Part shown: one piece after another, positions 48,635 through 59,970 of the stretch
How positions within the stretch are numbered: position 1 is the stretch's first letter
Layout of the letters: each line of letters starts with the position of its first letter
NCBI GenBank assembly: GCA_014898415.1
Contig: RCTD01000008.1
Location: forward strand, 1 to 64,000
Direction of reading: 5' to 3'
Origin: Stromatinia cepivora
Taxonomy: Eukaryota; Ascomycota; Leotiomycetes; Helotiales; Sclerotiniaceae
DNA length: 64,000 nucleotides
Translations under genes and position numbers: made by a program
The notes under the pieces: model-generated
What the model was told of the DNA's origin: nothing
The model's input: only the letters and a program-made list of their open reading frames with translations
Database searches by the model: none

Positions 48635-49400
48635 ATGGATCTGCTGGTCGGTTTCCGTCCTTTTTTAGTAAGTTCCAATTTTCACTTCTTTTAAATACTA
48701 CACCTTTTCCATACTAGGACTCATTTCCATTTTATTGTCAGTTATACATTGAGAGTTTGAGAACACCCTACTTCGTCGGCACATGGCTAGTAAAAGGGAG
48801 GTTTCATACTCCTGTACAAGACTGTCTTGCGATGACGGTAGTTTCAAATAACTGTGCCCAATATTGATTTGGTTACTTTTAGTATCGAAGATGTAAAGGT
48901 GATAACAATATCACGTGTAATATGCCAAATGTAAACTGAGTTCTACCCGCATATAATCATCATCTTCACTATCAACTATCTAATGTTACATGAAATTCTT
49001 CCAGTGCTCTATCAGTACATGTCTGGGATAGAGACCACTTTCATTTGTCTTGAAACTCCTGAACCTAGCATCAGGAGATTTTCGCTCATCGAGCCCTCCA
49101 AGAGAGGAAACCCGTTCACGGCGTAAATGCCAAATTTCTCATGCACTTGTGGATTATAATGAAATAATGAAATCTGGTTCTTTCTTTGTTTGTTCTCAAA
49201 ATTTATTGTAACCGCATGCGGGGATTTTCTTTCATTGTATAATGTGGATTCAATGGAGCACAAAGACTTTGGATTTATTATATGTTTTCACGAAGAGGAG
49301 TGTGCGATAACTGCAATAGCTTCATTTGTGCTATCACAACATTTGTCACAGTTTGCATTCTACCAACTACTCAGAAAGCCCAAATCACAATCAAATCGTA
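48635..49400. other. Intergenic between the two SET genes
   Basis: 766 bp without a supported gene; frames at 49012-49263 (-) and 49190-49408 (+) have no domain. Confidence 0.5.
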
Positions 49401-51501
49401 ATGTCTAATTGGTTTGCATGGCCAACATGGGGAAACTTGCCGAGGGGCCGGTACCAAATTCCGCCACCACTTGACAAAGCTCCCCGTTCTCTTTCTCGCT
49501 CTAGATCTTCATCTCGGCGACGCCCCAGGCGACGTTCCAGCGAGCTCACTCCCGCTGAGAGATTAGCGAGAGCGAAGGGTGAAAAGAAAGTGATTGAATT
49601 CGAGGAACAAAGAGTGGCATCTATGGATCCCATAGCTAGATCCGCTTATAAGGAGCGGAAGAGACTTCGGGATGAGCAAAGAATCAAAGATTTGAAAAAC
49701 AAATTTGCGAGAGGTGTGAAAGAGGCAGCACAGCAACAAAACACGGCGCAAGTGGAAGTCGATCGTAGATGGAAGAGAAAGCATGATGATGATGCTGGAG
49801 CCCAAGCTGCAGAGAGAAGACAGGCATTTCTAGACGCTCGGCTTAAAGAACTCCAAAGGTCTTCAGCGTCACAACCAGTGAGAGCAAATATCGAACGGGA
49901 AGCGAACAAAAGCCTTGCCGTGGAATTATTCGAGAGGATTTACGTGGATCTCCAAAACCATTTTTTGCACCCCACCCTGATTAATTCTGAGACTTATGAC
50001 CCTTATGCCGAGATGTCTGGCCAGCCTCTTCATACGTCATGGCAGCGATTTGTAACATTAGCCTCGAACCCAGAAGACGTTGTAGATGGCATTGGATATG
50101 GTATTGGACTTGACAGTGCTGCCGTCCTCATGCTATCAGAGAACTTTCGCAATGCATTGAGATATGGAGAAATGCTTGATGGATCTGAAGCTCGAAACAA
50201 CGATGAGGAATTCGCACTTGTAGGTAGATGGAAAGAATTTGAGATTAAGCTCCGATTGGAACATAGTAGCATTAGAGGCTTTGCTATCGCCCGACATATT
50301 CCATACATGACGGTTTACCGTCGAACCGGTCAAAAAACGGTGGCGAAGAATGCCCAGGTTGCGAATGAAAATATCCAACTGGATCCTTCAATAAGAGACC
50401 CTTACGAAGTGTATCTCTCATCGGATGGAAGACTTCTTCCCTGTTTATTCACACCCCTTTCCGGTGACTTCGAGTCAGTACACCAGGAATTCCATACACT
50501 TCCATTCAGCAACTTCAAAGAAAATATACCCAATAGAGAAAGCTATGGGACTGTCAATCAGCGTGTGGTTACCCGTCCATTCCAAAACCTGAAAGAGAAT
50601 ATATACAACAGGGAAAATTTCAAAGACTATGCTCCACCGTCGAGCTGGCCGCCTACCTGGGAATACCCACCTGCGGATATCCAACATCCATGTCGGGAAT
50701 GGGGCAAAAATTATCCTGCGTGTGTCGCCTGTGGTCATCGGACGGGGCCCCTGGAAGCACCCGGAGAAAAGAAAATCTGCCACTGCACGACATCCAATGT
50801 CTACGATAAAGTCCTAATAGAGATCAGAGAGTACAATTCCAGCACCACTTCCAACCAACTTTATCGTGGAATTAGGACTTTGCAGAAACTCCACCAAGGT
50901 CACATCATTGGGGAAGTTCTTGGAGAATTTATCCCGCTGGGAGCCGAGGTTGACTTTAAGTGCCCTCATCAATTCTCTGTAGACTTTCATGCTCCTCCAG
51001 TCGTCGACAAGAATGGAAAAGTAATAGACGTCGATCCGGATGTTATAACGCAGAAGCCAATTGATACCAATACAGATCCCATAGCAACACTTATTGCCGG
51101 CCACAAAGGAGGATGGACCAGACTGATCAACGCAGGCACGAATCGAACTGCAAACGTTGAGGCTCGTTCGGAAGTTTGGGCAGGAAAATTGCGCGTTACT
51201 ATTAGGGCGTTACGGGATATAAATTTTGGAGAACAATTATTAAGTATGCGTCCCAATCTCAAACCCTATTCTTAATTCCCACCATATATATCCCTTTGGT
51301 CTCTTAACGCGGCTTTTCCCCCTTGGTTCTTACTTCTTTTAAGTATCTCTCCTTCAAAATGACAATTACTGACTTCTCGCTCTTGCAGTCCGATGGGGGG
51401 ATATATACCTAGAAGCTGATGGCCAATCTCTCAATGCCAGAAAGAAGAAAGATCATACTGAGAGGTTACCAATGCGAGCTCTTAGCGGATTCTTTAAATA
51501 G
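49401..51501 (+). CDS. SET-domain protein (copy 2, intact)
   Basis: Exon 1 is 49401-51243 and exon 2 is 51389-51501, with a 145-bp intron (GTATGC...TTGCAG); 651 aa. The product starts MSNWFAWPTWGNLPRGRYQI, followed by an Arg/Ser-rich stretch and a charged coiled part (ERLARAKGEKKVIEFEEQRV). A repeated FSNFKENIPNRE / FQNLKENIYNRE pair comes near 380-415. A Cys-rich pre-SET part (CREWGKNYPACVACGHRTGP, then CHC) precedes the SET core: YRGIRTLQKLHQGHIIGEVL, GHKGGWTRLINAGTNRTANV, then DINFGEQLLIRWGD. The usual NH-x-C of the catalytic site reads INAGTN and the final DYG reads RWG, so S-adenosyl-methionine binding may be weakened. Without the intron the frame would end earlier, at 51275; the spliced end fits the family better. 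Confidence 0.8.
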
Positions 51502-51914
51502 GTAGTTTGAAAAGGATAATGGGAAAAATTGATTTACTGATTGACGAATTCTACTGTCATCATCGGATTCTAGATATATTGACTGTACGAAACATATAAA
51601 AATTCAAACATGCATACAAAACACAAAACACATATTGATATCCCTTTTTGTCCTAGCTATTTATCAGATTTTAATCTATAATTTTATCCACATGTGCCTG
51701 TCGCCGATGCCGTTTTGAACCGCTATTAACCGAGGCAATTGGAGGGGTTTAGTTGAAGGTGTAGTTACTCCGCAAAGTGGAATGCCGTAATGCACACTAC
51801 CTACCACTGTAAAAGCAATCCAAAATCTCACTAATTCAAAACAACACTCTTTTGTTTTTTGATCTGTCGATGTGAAGGTCAAATTGTCCTCATTGATTGA
51901 AACAAAAGAGAACA
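51502..51914. other. Intergenic, upstream of the methylcitrate dehydratase
   Basis: 413 bp, AT-rich, with the likely promoter of the next gene; no specific site recognised. Confidence 0.5.
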
Positions 51915-53670
51915 ATGTCGACAATTAATCGTAGTGTTCGTACTGCATCAAGAACTTTCCGATTACCAGCCCAATCACGAAACCTCAGAATCCCACTATC
52001 ATTGAAAACTCGAGCAAACTTCGGAGCTTCAGCAAGAACACCATTATCCTTCAAACAATTCTCCACCATGTCTCCTTTACAATCTGGGGCCCCGCCACCA
52101 CCCCAAGCTCGAGAATACGATCCTGAGATTAAAGACATCGCCAGCTATGTTCACAATACTCCAATTAACTCCGATCTTGCTGTGAGCTTTACAAGAAATA
52201 ACATTGTTTACCCCGCTAATTGATTTTGTCAGTTCGACACAGCTCGATTTGTTTTCCTCGACACTCTAGGATGCGGTCTCGAAGGTTTACGATTTAAAGA
52301 ATGTACAAAGTTATTAGGTCCAATTGTCGAAGGGACTATCGTTCCTAATGGCACAAAGGTTCCTGGTACACCATTTCAGCTCGACCCGGTCAATGGTGCT
52401 TTCAATATCGGTGCTATGATTAGATGGCTCGATTACAATGATTGCTGGTTGGCTGCAGAATGGGGTCATCCTTCCGACAACTTAGGAGCAATTCTCGCGG
52501 TCGCAGACTGGATCTCTCGAACAAATAGAGCTGGAGGAAATCTCGGCGATGGCAAGATTATAACTATTAAAGAGGTTTTGGAAGCTATGATTAAGGCACA
52601 TGAGATCCAAGGTTGTCTGGCGCTCTTGAACTCATACAACAAAGTTGGTTTGGACCATGTTGTACTTGTCAAGGTTGCTAGTGCTGCTGTCGTTTCCAAA
52701 ATGTTAGGTTTGAGCGAGAAGCAAACTGCAGATGCAGTTTCGCAAGCTTGGGTTGATGGACAGAGTTTAAGAACATACAGACACTCTCCAAATACCATGT
52801 CAAGAAAGTCATGGGCTGCTGGTGATGCTTGCCAGCGTGCTGTAAACTTGGTCTTGAAGGTTATGAAGGGTGAGCCTGGAGTTCCTACTGTTTTGTCCGC
52901 TCCAGTATGGGGTTTCTACGATGTTCTCTTCAAGGGAAATAAATTCGAATTTCAGCGCCCATATGGTAGCTATGTTATGGAGAACGTTTTGTTCAAGGTA
53001 TCTTATCCAGGTATGTGTCGATTTTCCATGCTATTATCTCATCTAATCATCTTCAGCTGAGTTCCACTCTCAAACCGCGATTGAAGCCGCAAAGCGCATT
53101 CGTCAACAATTGGTAGACCAAGGAAAGTCTGCCGCTGATATCAAGGAGATCACCTGTCGAACACATGAAGCTTGCATTCGTATCATCGACAAACAATTCA
53201 AGCCTATGGACAACTTTGCCGATCGCGATCACTGCATCCAATATATGGCTGCAGTTATGCTCGTCTTCGGCCGTCTTGAGGCTACAGATTACACCGATGG
53301 CGGGGAGGCTGCCACTTCTCCTTTGGTTGAATCACTTCGACAAAAGATTGCCTGTGTCGAAGATCCACAATTTACCAAGGATTACCACAATGAGAACATG
53401 AGAACCATTCCAAATGCATTGACGGTCACATTGAACGATGGACAGGTTCTGGAAGAGGTTGTTGTCGATGCTCCATTGGGTCACAGATTGAGAAGAGAAG
53501 AAGCCAAGCCAGAAATTTTGGCCAAATACAAGAGGCATTTGGGGCCACATTACAGTGAGGCTAAGGTCAAGGAATTGGTTGACCTAGGTAATGACGCCAA
53601 AAGACTTGAGGCAATGGCAGTGGATGAGTATGTTGACTTGTATGTAAGCAAAGACAGCAAGTTCGTTTAG
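51915..53670 (+). CDS. prpD: 2-Methylcitrate dehydratase, mitochondrial (PrpD)
   Basis: Three exons, 51915-52181, 52233-53010 and 53057-53670; 552 aa. An Arg/Ser-rich N-terminus without acidic residues ([20 protein letters not shown]) is a typical mitochondrial presequence. The MmgE/PrpD domain follows from about residue 70: [70 protein letters not shown], then HSQTAIEAA. The enzyme dehydrates 2-methylcitrate to methylaconitate in the methylcitrate cycle, which removes propionyl-CoA in the mitochondrion. Conserved segments are all intact, and the length is normal. An in-frame ATG-preceded alternative start at 51897 adds six residues; 51915 is preferred as a better start for the presequence. 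Confidence 0.95.
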
Positions 53671-54450
53671 ATAGATGAATTAGATGAACTAGATGAATAC
53701 AAGAAATTTTGCTAGTGCATTTGTTTCCAAAGCACAATAATTACAGAGTTCGGATTGTGTAACAAATGGGTTGACATCATGGATGTGCCTTCCTCAACTA
53801 CCATTGCTCTTTGCGAGTCCTTTTTACCCCTGAGAACCCCATCATCAAATGCAGAAGGAACAACTTTTACCAGTGGACATCTCATCCATCCATCAATCTC
53901 CCAATTTCTTCTTCTTTTTCCTTTACCTTTTCCAATCAAACTCAATTCTCCCAAACCAAGGTTCTTGTCGCGTCTGACTTGGACGGTTGGCGACGGATGT
54001 TGGGGAAATGTTGCGCGTGATTAGAATCACGTGATTTTCCCCACACACGTCCAGTGGCGTGATGATGTAAGACAAAAACCCATACAAGCACAAATTTACT
54101 GCTCTCCAACGTAGCTAATCTGACGAGATATCCATGGTTTGGCTTGCCATGGATTATACGTATTTATTACCTTATTATCAAGGTTCATTTTCGAACAATG
54201 GTCATGCAAGTGTTGAGGAGCATTTGATGATGTCGAACAAACGGTCTTCGCTGAAACGCTCGACTTGGGACAATCATACGTGATATCACGTGTGTGTGAT
54301 CAACATAGGGGCCCGCTTGTGGATCTCATCCCACTTTTAAGATGCGATGATTTCCCCCGACTGGCTTCTTGGCCAACATTCATCCCATCTGCTTCTTCTA
54401 ATACATACGCTATCTATCATTGTACTCTGTATCGAAACTTATTCCTCATA
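53671..54450. other. Intergenic, no gene recognised
   Basis: 780 bp between the prpD-type gene and the calmodulin-like gene. CACGTGATTTTCC-like motifs recur (54.03 and 54.29 kb, in the TCACGTG form), a possible bHLH/E-box-type site for the next gene; low certainty. Confidence 0.45.
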
Positions 54451-55306
54451 ATGGTATGTGGAAACTGGGTATTTCCCGACTTTCTGCTGATCAAGTATGA
54501 ATTTAGGCCAAACCACTTTCAGATGAAGAAATTGCTATTTTTAAAGAAGCATTCGATGCATACGTACGTCTATACCAGATATGAGTTATCAGTCTTGCGA
54601 GATTGTATGCTAATATTACGAACAGGACACGGATAAAGGGGGTAAGTTGTTTGAAGCGACATATCGTGGTTTCTGGACTAATCACTATTCCAGGTAACAT
54701 TACTGTAGAGGAATTTGCCCATGTGATGAAAGAGTCCGGACAAAATCCAAGTGAGGAAGAACTTGCACAGATCATAAAAGAAGTTGACATCGATGGCGAT
54801 GGCACCATAAATTTCGACGGTATGGCCCCATGGCGTTTTAACATTACGCGGAGACATTCACTAACGCATTTAGAGTTCATTGCAATGATGACCGGCCGAA
54901 CGAGACAAAAGAAGGAAGATCCGAAGCCTGGTGAAAATGACTTGAGGGCAGAGTCTGCACCAATTCCTGTAGCAACTGAAGAAGATTCAGAAGAAGAGTG
55001 GAAATCCGCATGGAAAGAGTTTGATCACTCCCTCAAAGGTTCCATCACCGCGGCGCAATTGAGACAGGTCTTTGGAAATCTGGGGGAGACTATAAGTGAT
55101 GCGGAGATAGACAATGACATAATGAAGTCGGTTGATGCGGAGGATAAGATTAGTTGTAAGCATTTTCACAATTTCTACACGCCGGTGTGCGTTTAGTGAG
55201 AGGGAGAATTACTGATTTTACATTAGATAGGGAGTTTGTGAAGTTTATGAATGAAAGATCCACGGCGGAGATGGATATTTTTAACAGTTATTTGGAAGGC
55301 AGGTAG
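54451..55306 (+). CDS. Calmodulin-like EF-hand protein
   Basis: Six exons: 54451-54453, 54507-54563, 54626-54641, 54694-54819, 54874-55155, 55227-55306; 187 aa. Exon 1 is only the ATG, with GTATGT directly after it; this gives MAKPLSDEEIAIFKEAFDAY. EF-hand 1 reads DTDKGGNITVEEF and EF-hand 2 DIDGDGTINFDEF; both keep acidic loop residues. The C-terminal pair is decayed: DHSLKGSITAAQL has lost the 3rd and 5th acidic positions, and the last loop reads DAEDKISYREF. An acidic linker (TEEDSEEEW) separates the halves. Calcium binding is therefore expected only for the N-lobe. Calmodulin-like proteins sense Ca2+ and bind target helices; this one is longer than calmodulin (about 150) and looks like a divergent relative. 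Confidence 0.88.
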
Positions 55307-55761
55307 CTATAGGAGAGGTGGGTTACGCAATCCACCTTTTTCAAATATAAATTCGAAAATTGACTTTAGATCCATCACCTGCTCCACGTGATGGCGCATT
55401 CAATCAGTACTCAGCTTCGATGGATGGTAGTGATCTCAAGGTCACAGAAGCCCTTTATTCGGCTGTGATCCATAAGATTAGACAACAACTCTGTACCCTG
55501 CACATAATATCTTTTCCTTCCCAAGCTCCTTGGAAACTTTCAAGAACCCAATTCAACAGTTCTTTGGGTTGTAAAATCCTGATCTTTTCTTGAATCGCTT
55601 GCAGAGAACCTCAAAACCTCCAGAAGGTTTTTACAACACTAGATCCCGATCTTTAAAAGTCACTTCCGACTTCCACAATCTTGACTCGATTTCATTAGCC
55701 ACCTTTATAGTATCGAGCAGCACCATACTTCTCTCATCAACATCGACTCTCAGCCAGCATC
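55307..55761. other. Intergenic, no gene recognised
   Basis: 455 bp with two short frames (55360-55593, 55590-55778) that show no domain; the second ends inside the next gene's start. Confidence 0.45.
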
Positions 55762-56683
55762 ATGCCAGTGGTGACTGAATTTCGGCGCTTTCCAGAACTT
55801 CCTATAGAGTTACGCTTACTAATTTGGAATTTTGCTCTACCAGGTCCACGTATTGTATCTTCCAGCCAGGTAATATTTCTATCGAGGTAAAGCAACAAGA
55901 GCCTAACGAAAAACATCTATCATTCCACAATAAAATCCGTAAGCCGGGATATCGCCATGTCTCAATATTCAAATCCGGACACCCCATACCAGCAATGAGA
56001 ATTTTGCATGGCGGCACTCGGGCATTATGGGGCATTGTGGGCTGATGTTATCTTGTCTTGACGAAGGCCGCTTCGGACTTGCTCGAACCTATTTCGATTG
56101 TTTTAATGATCTACTATATCTTGACGGGGCCACGTTTGAGGCCTACGAGGAGGGGTTTGAAAATGGTCTCGAAAATATGCATGAGACTCAACTTGCTCGA
56201 GTGCAAAACCTGTGCATTTACATATCCAACCAGGACCAAGAGTGTTGTGTAGCGATGTTTCTCGGCTATTTTACTGGATTGCTCAATCTACACATCGTAA
56301 TATACCATTACCGCTTGGACAGTTGCATTAATCCAAAGCCTGAGAGGGGTTGCTTTGAGAAGAGCTTTGCGCCTCAGCAGTGAGCCGATCTCTTCTTCAC
56401 ACATGGCCATATCGATCTGAGGCGTAATCTCCGCCAATATCGCCTCAGCAAGATTCACCCCAAGCTTCGTCCTCGCATGCAATACTTTCATAAGCATACC
56501 GATATTGAAGCTCGCTTTATTGATGAAAAGAAGCTTAGAGCTGAAATGGAACTATTGAAGACTGGTAGTTCAGTTGGTCGAAATTTGCCGAATATCGAAT
56601 GCCACACCATCATGATGAGATAATTAGCGGAGGTTGAGAGAAGAGAGAGAGTGGAATATCTTGCGGACATACTTGAGGCTTAG
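55762..56683 (+). pseudogene. 2EXR-domain protein, decayed
   Basis: From ATG 55762 the frame reads MPVVTEFRRFPELPIELRLL, then IWNFALPGPRIVSSSQ, the start of a 2EXR domain. After this the frame changes: NISIEVKQQEPNEKHLSFHN and HPIPAMRILHGGTRALW (where the family has a P-x-ML-x-x-CRESR pattern), then a third frame with RTYFDCFNDLLYLD (the Y-F-D-x-x-x-D-x-L-Y part), and a last frame with IDEKKLRAEMELLKTG, stop, and LAEVERRERVEYLADILEA ending at 56683. At least three frame changes and one internal stop mean the gene is broken unless unusual introns exist. Exon-intron signals can explain the first change only. The role of 2EXR proteins is unknown. Confidence 0.7.
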
Positions 56684-57815
56684 AAAAATGGGGTGCTAGA
56701 GGAGCATCCCGCGAATTTCGTCTTTGACCTAGCGTCTTTCTGCTAATTGGACCTGACTTTTCCGCCTCTAATCAATCACAAGGCGTTGAATAACCAATAT
56801 TGGTTATTCAGTGCATCCATTTGTGTTTCCTACACCTTAGACGACGACACCATAGCCTACCCCAGAAGGTGTTCTCCAGCGTGGAAGTATTTATAATGAT
56901 AGTCTCTGGTACATACCCTTCCTGTGCGAGAACACGGACAGGCCAATGGATGAATGTATTTCCGAGCTTTAATGTCTTTTACGTGACAACACAGTAGCAA
57001 ACTCTATGTCGGAGTCTCTGCTGCCTGCATCTCTTGGGTTTCTCTGCCTGGGAGTTTTTAGAAAACAGGGGAGCAGGCTTGGCAAGGAAGGAACTTTGTT
57101 TTCCGAGTCAGTGCTCACGTCTTTAGAAATAAAATGGGTTTCTGTGACCACATTGGCTCGTGTTGTCATTGAGCAAGGTGGCTGGTCATATCCAGGAGCT
57201 TTTTCAAGGGACTTCTTGCCTCTGACTACACGCGTAATACTGACACAGCCACTACTAAGTCTTGAGCATTGAGATTAATATCATGATATATTTATAAAAC
57301 TTTTAGGCCGATCCATTGTGCCTTCTTCGATGACTACTATCCGAATTTTCTCTCATCACATGTGAAAAGTAGGCTGGCGTGCTAAGGTGCATGCATTCCT
57401 CCGTAATTTCGAACCAGCTTTCCCTCTAATCTACCCTGATATCGTAAAAGAAACCAACGCACTCGTCCCTCCAATCACCTTCTGTGCTTATAAAATCTGA
57501 TTCTTCCCTTGATAGATCAAATTAGATCAATTGAGGAAATTCCAAACATGCCTTGCCACGAACCCCCCTTCATTTCTGTTTCCCATACTGATGCGACCAG
57601 GCGGCAAGAATTACACTTTCCCAAGGCGATTTGCTCCATTTCTGGAAGGATGTAAAGTGTCTTTGGGTGAATGATCCTAATAGTCCTACTTTTGAGAACG
57701 AATTAGACAAAGTTCGTTTTTGTAACACAAATACCAAGTGGTGATTAACTGCATACCTTTTTCAATTTAAATATGTAGAATGTTTTGCTGCGTGTTTCCA
57801 CCAAAATGCCTTATT
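56684..57815. other. Intergenic with a 24-bp palindrome
   Basis: 1.1 kb without a supported gene. It holds a perfect palindrome at 56787-56810 and ends at the 3' end of the kinase gene. The frame 57006-57272 has no domain. Confidence 0.5.
56787..56810. repeat. Perfect 24-bp palindrome
   Basis: The left half TGAATAACCAAT is followed by its exact reverse complement, without a spacer, in the 3' flank of the 2EXR relic. No longer terminal repeats extend it. Confidence 0.9.
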
Positions 57816-59970
57816 TTAAGAGCCATGCACATAGTCAATATCACCCGTAGCAAGATCAGCTGGCCAAGTAACCGTTTTCTTGGGCTTAAGACTTGTTCCA
57901 CCGGATTCGCGAGATATACTAGCGTTTTCAGAAACATTCATCGTCGTCAAATCATTGCAAGAGACATCCGAGTCAGATTTTTCATTGTGTGTTCGTGGAG
58001 GTGCCGGGTCAGGACTTTTTGCTGGCCAAGGTACTGGCTTCAACATGTAATCCTTATCTGCACTAGCTTTGGAATAGTGATCCATGTCACGGTTGAACTG
58101 TCCAGCCTTGGCGCGCTGATTTGAATCAGTGAGCAACAGGTTGTTCATAGTCAGATCCAGTAGGTCATGAATGAGCTTAGAGCATTTCTCGTCTCGGTGT
58201 AGTTCGTCAACCCATTGTGTGACTCCCAGTCGGATATTGGCTTCTGGGAAGCGGTCTGCATCTTCCTGAATGGTAAAGAAATAGTCATCGTCAATGGTAC
58301 CATGCTGTGCTGTGTTGCTTTTGCTTCTACATTCAGCAAACTCGTCTAGCGCAGCGGTGCCCTTCAGAAGCCAAGTGATAAACTCGAGCCATACACAGCC
58401 ACAGCTCCAGATGTCGTAAGCGCGGGAAACGGGTCGTCGCAGCCTACATTCGGGAGGTTCATAAGTCGGAGATGAGCGTATTCCAGATGGCCGTATTCCA
58501 GATTTTGAGTCTCTACCGTGGAACCTTCCTAAGCCGAAATCTGCCAGCTTTAGAGCACCTTGTGGGTCATCTGCTTCAGGACCTTCTTTGAACCAAAGTA
58601 TGTTCTCTGGTTTAATATCGCCATGTCGACCATACTTTTCTTCGCCGTCAATCACGCTCATTTGGCCATCATCTTGCACACGCACGTTTGCAGCACCCTT
58701 TCCAGCACCACTCACGTCTAGTGGAATCGTTACTTTAAAGTTATGCAAGCGGCTTAGTGCATTAGCAATGCCAGCCATCTGCTTCACGGACCACATGACC
58801 GTTACATCATCAAAGGCTGGTGTCGGTCTGCTATCCCAGTAACTCCTCAGATTAAAATCAGCATATGGAAAGAGCAAATGGAATGCGCCGTTCTGTCGGT
58901 AAGTGGCCAATAGGCGAATGAGATGCTTATGAGGCTTTTTAGTATCGAGAATCGTCAGAATATCAACTTCCTTCTGAAACTCTGTTCGGTCAAACGAGAA
59001 TAGCTTTTTCACTGCCACCAATGCCTTTTTAGACTGCACAACGTCAATATATGCCTTGGAAAATGGATTATGATCTTACCTGGGGCGAGTCGCTAACCCA
59101 AAAGTCATGGTGAGAAGGGTGGACATGAACAGCAAATACCTCGCTGTATGCTCCTTGCTTTGGCTCCGTCATCCCATCGTTATCACCAAGAGGAATAAAG
59201 GGCAAAACTTCTCTTTCGTTGAGATCAAAGTGTTTTTTGTTCTTGAATACAGGCGCTGTCATCCACCACTGTCTCTCATAGAAATCCTCCATAATTTCCT
59301 CATCCCAATGTTCAAGACCTTGCACAAGCCTCCCAGATGATGTTCGCAATTCAATATTCAATTTATCGTATTTCAACGGCAGCTCTTTGTCTGAAATACC
59401 CTGATCCACAAGCTGGCACATATCCGCACCCCTGTCGATGCACGCCAAAGTCGCGTATATACTCTTTGCAACCTTACGAGTCTCCTCAGCACACCGTTTA
59501 GCCTGATGCATTTCGATCATTCCATCGCCCTTAATTATATCATTCGCAATGGCATCGACGGTAAGCAGTGCATCTTGCCGGCATCTAGGCACAAAGTGCC
59601 TGGACGGCTGCTTGTAGGCTTCCACCCGACATCCACGTATCTGCCGGTGTAGCGAAACGAGGGGATTTTGAGGGACACGGATTTGGCGTCCACCAAAATC
59701 TCTCGGGGGGGGATAATTATGACGATGGTAGAGATATCTATTTTGCTGCTGTGGAACTTCGGGATTAACTGCGGATCCGTGCGTCTCCCTAGAGAATGTT
59801 GACTGGGCGCCGTTGATGGATCGTGAAGCTAGTCGTCCATTGGCGGGTATCGGAAGAGATTCATCATCACTTGTGTCGCGATGAGTTGATATATTGGTTT
59901 CTTTGCTCTGATGAACTGTCAGTGGGGTGATAATCGCTGCAAAAGACTAGTTTGCTGTCTTACAAAACAT
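57816..59970 (-). CDS. Serine/threonine protein kinase, fungal-specific type
   Basis: The kinase domain spans two exons, 59915-59080 and 59033-57816, joined by a 46-bp intron at DSPQ-SKKALVAV. A 7-nt first exon (59970-59964, ATGTTTT) closes the frame and gives 686 aa, but this start is uncertain; the first ATG-independent alternative lies far inside. The N-terminal 240 residues are Ser/Gln-rich and helical. Kinase landmarks are the Gly-loop KQGAYSEVF (255), the lysine in VAVKK (290), HGDIKPENIL (about 418, an HGD in place of HRD), DFGLG (about 446), and YEPPE for the APE motif. The C-terminus is polar and probably disordered. HGD kinases of this fungal group are common, so catalysis remains plausible. 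The substrate is unknown. Confidence 0.8.

Noticed and set aside
59700..59715. Poly-G run as a frameshift in the kinase gene
   Set aside because: Eight C on the coding strand plus the following G keep the frame open (Tyr-Pro-Pro-Pro-Arg), so no lesion is needed.
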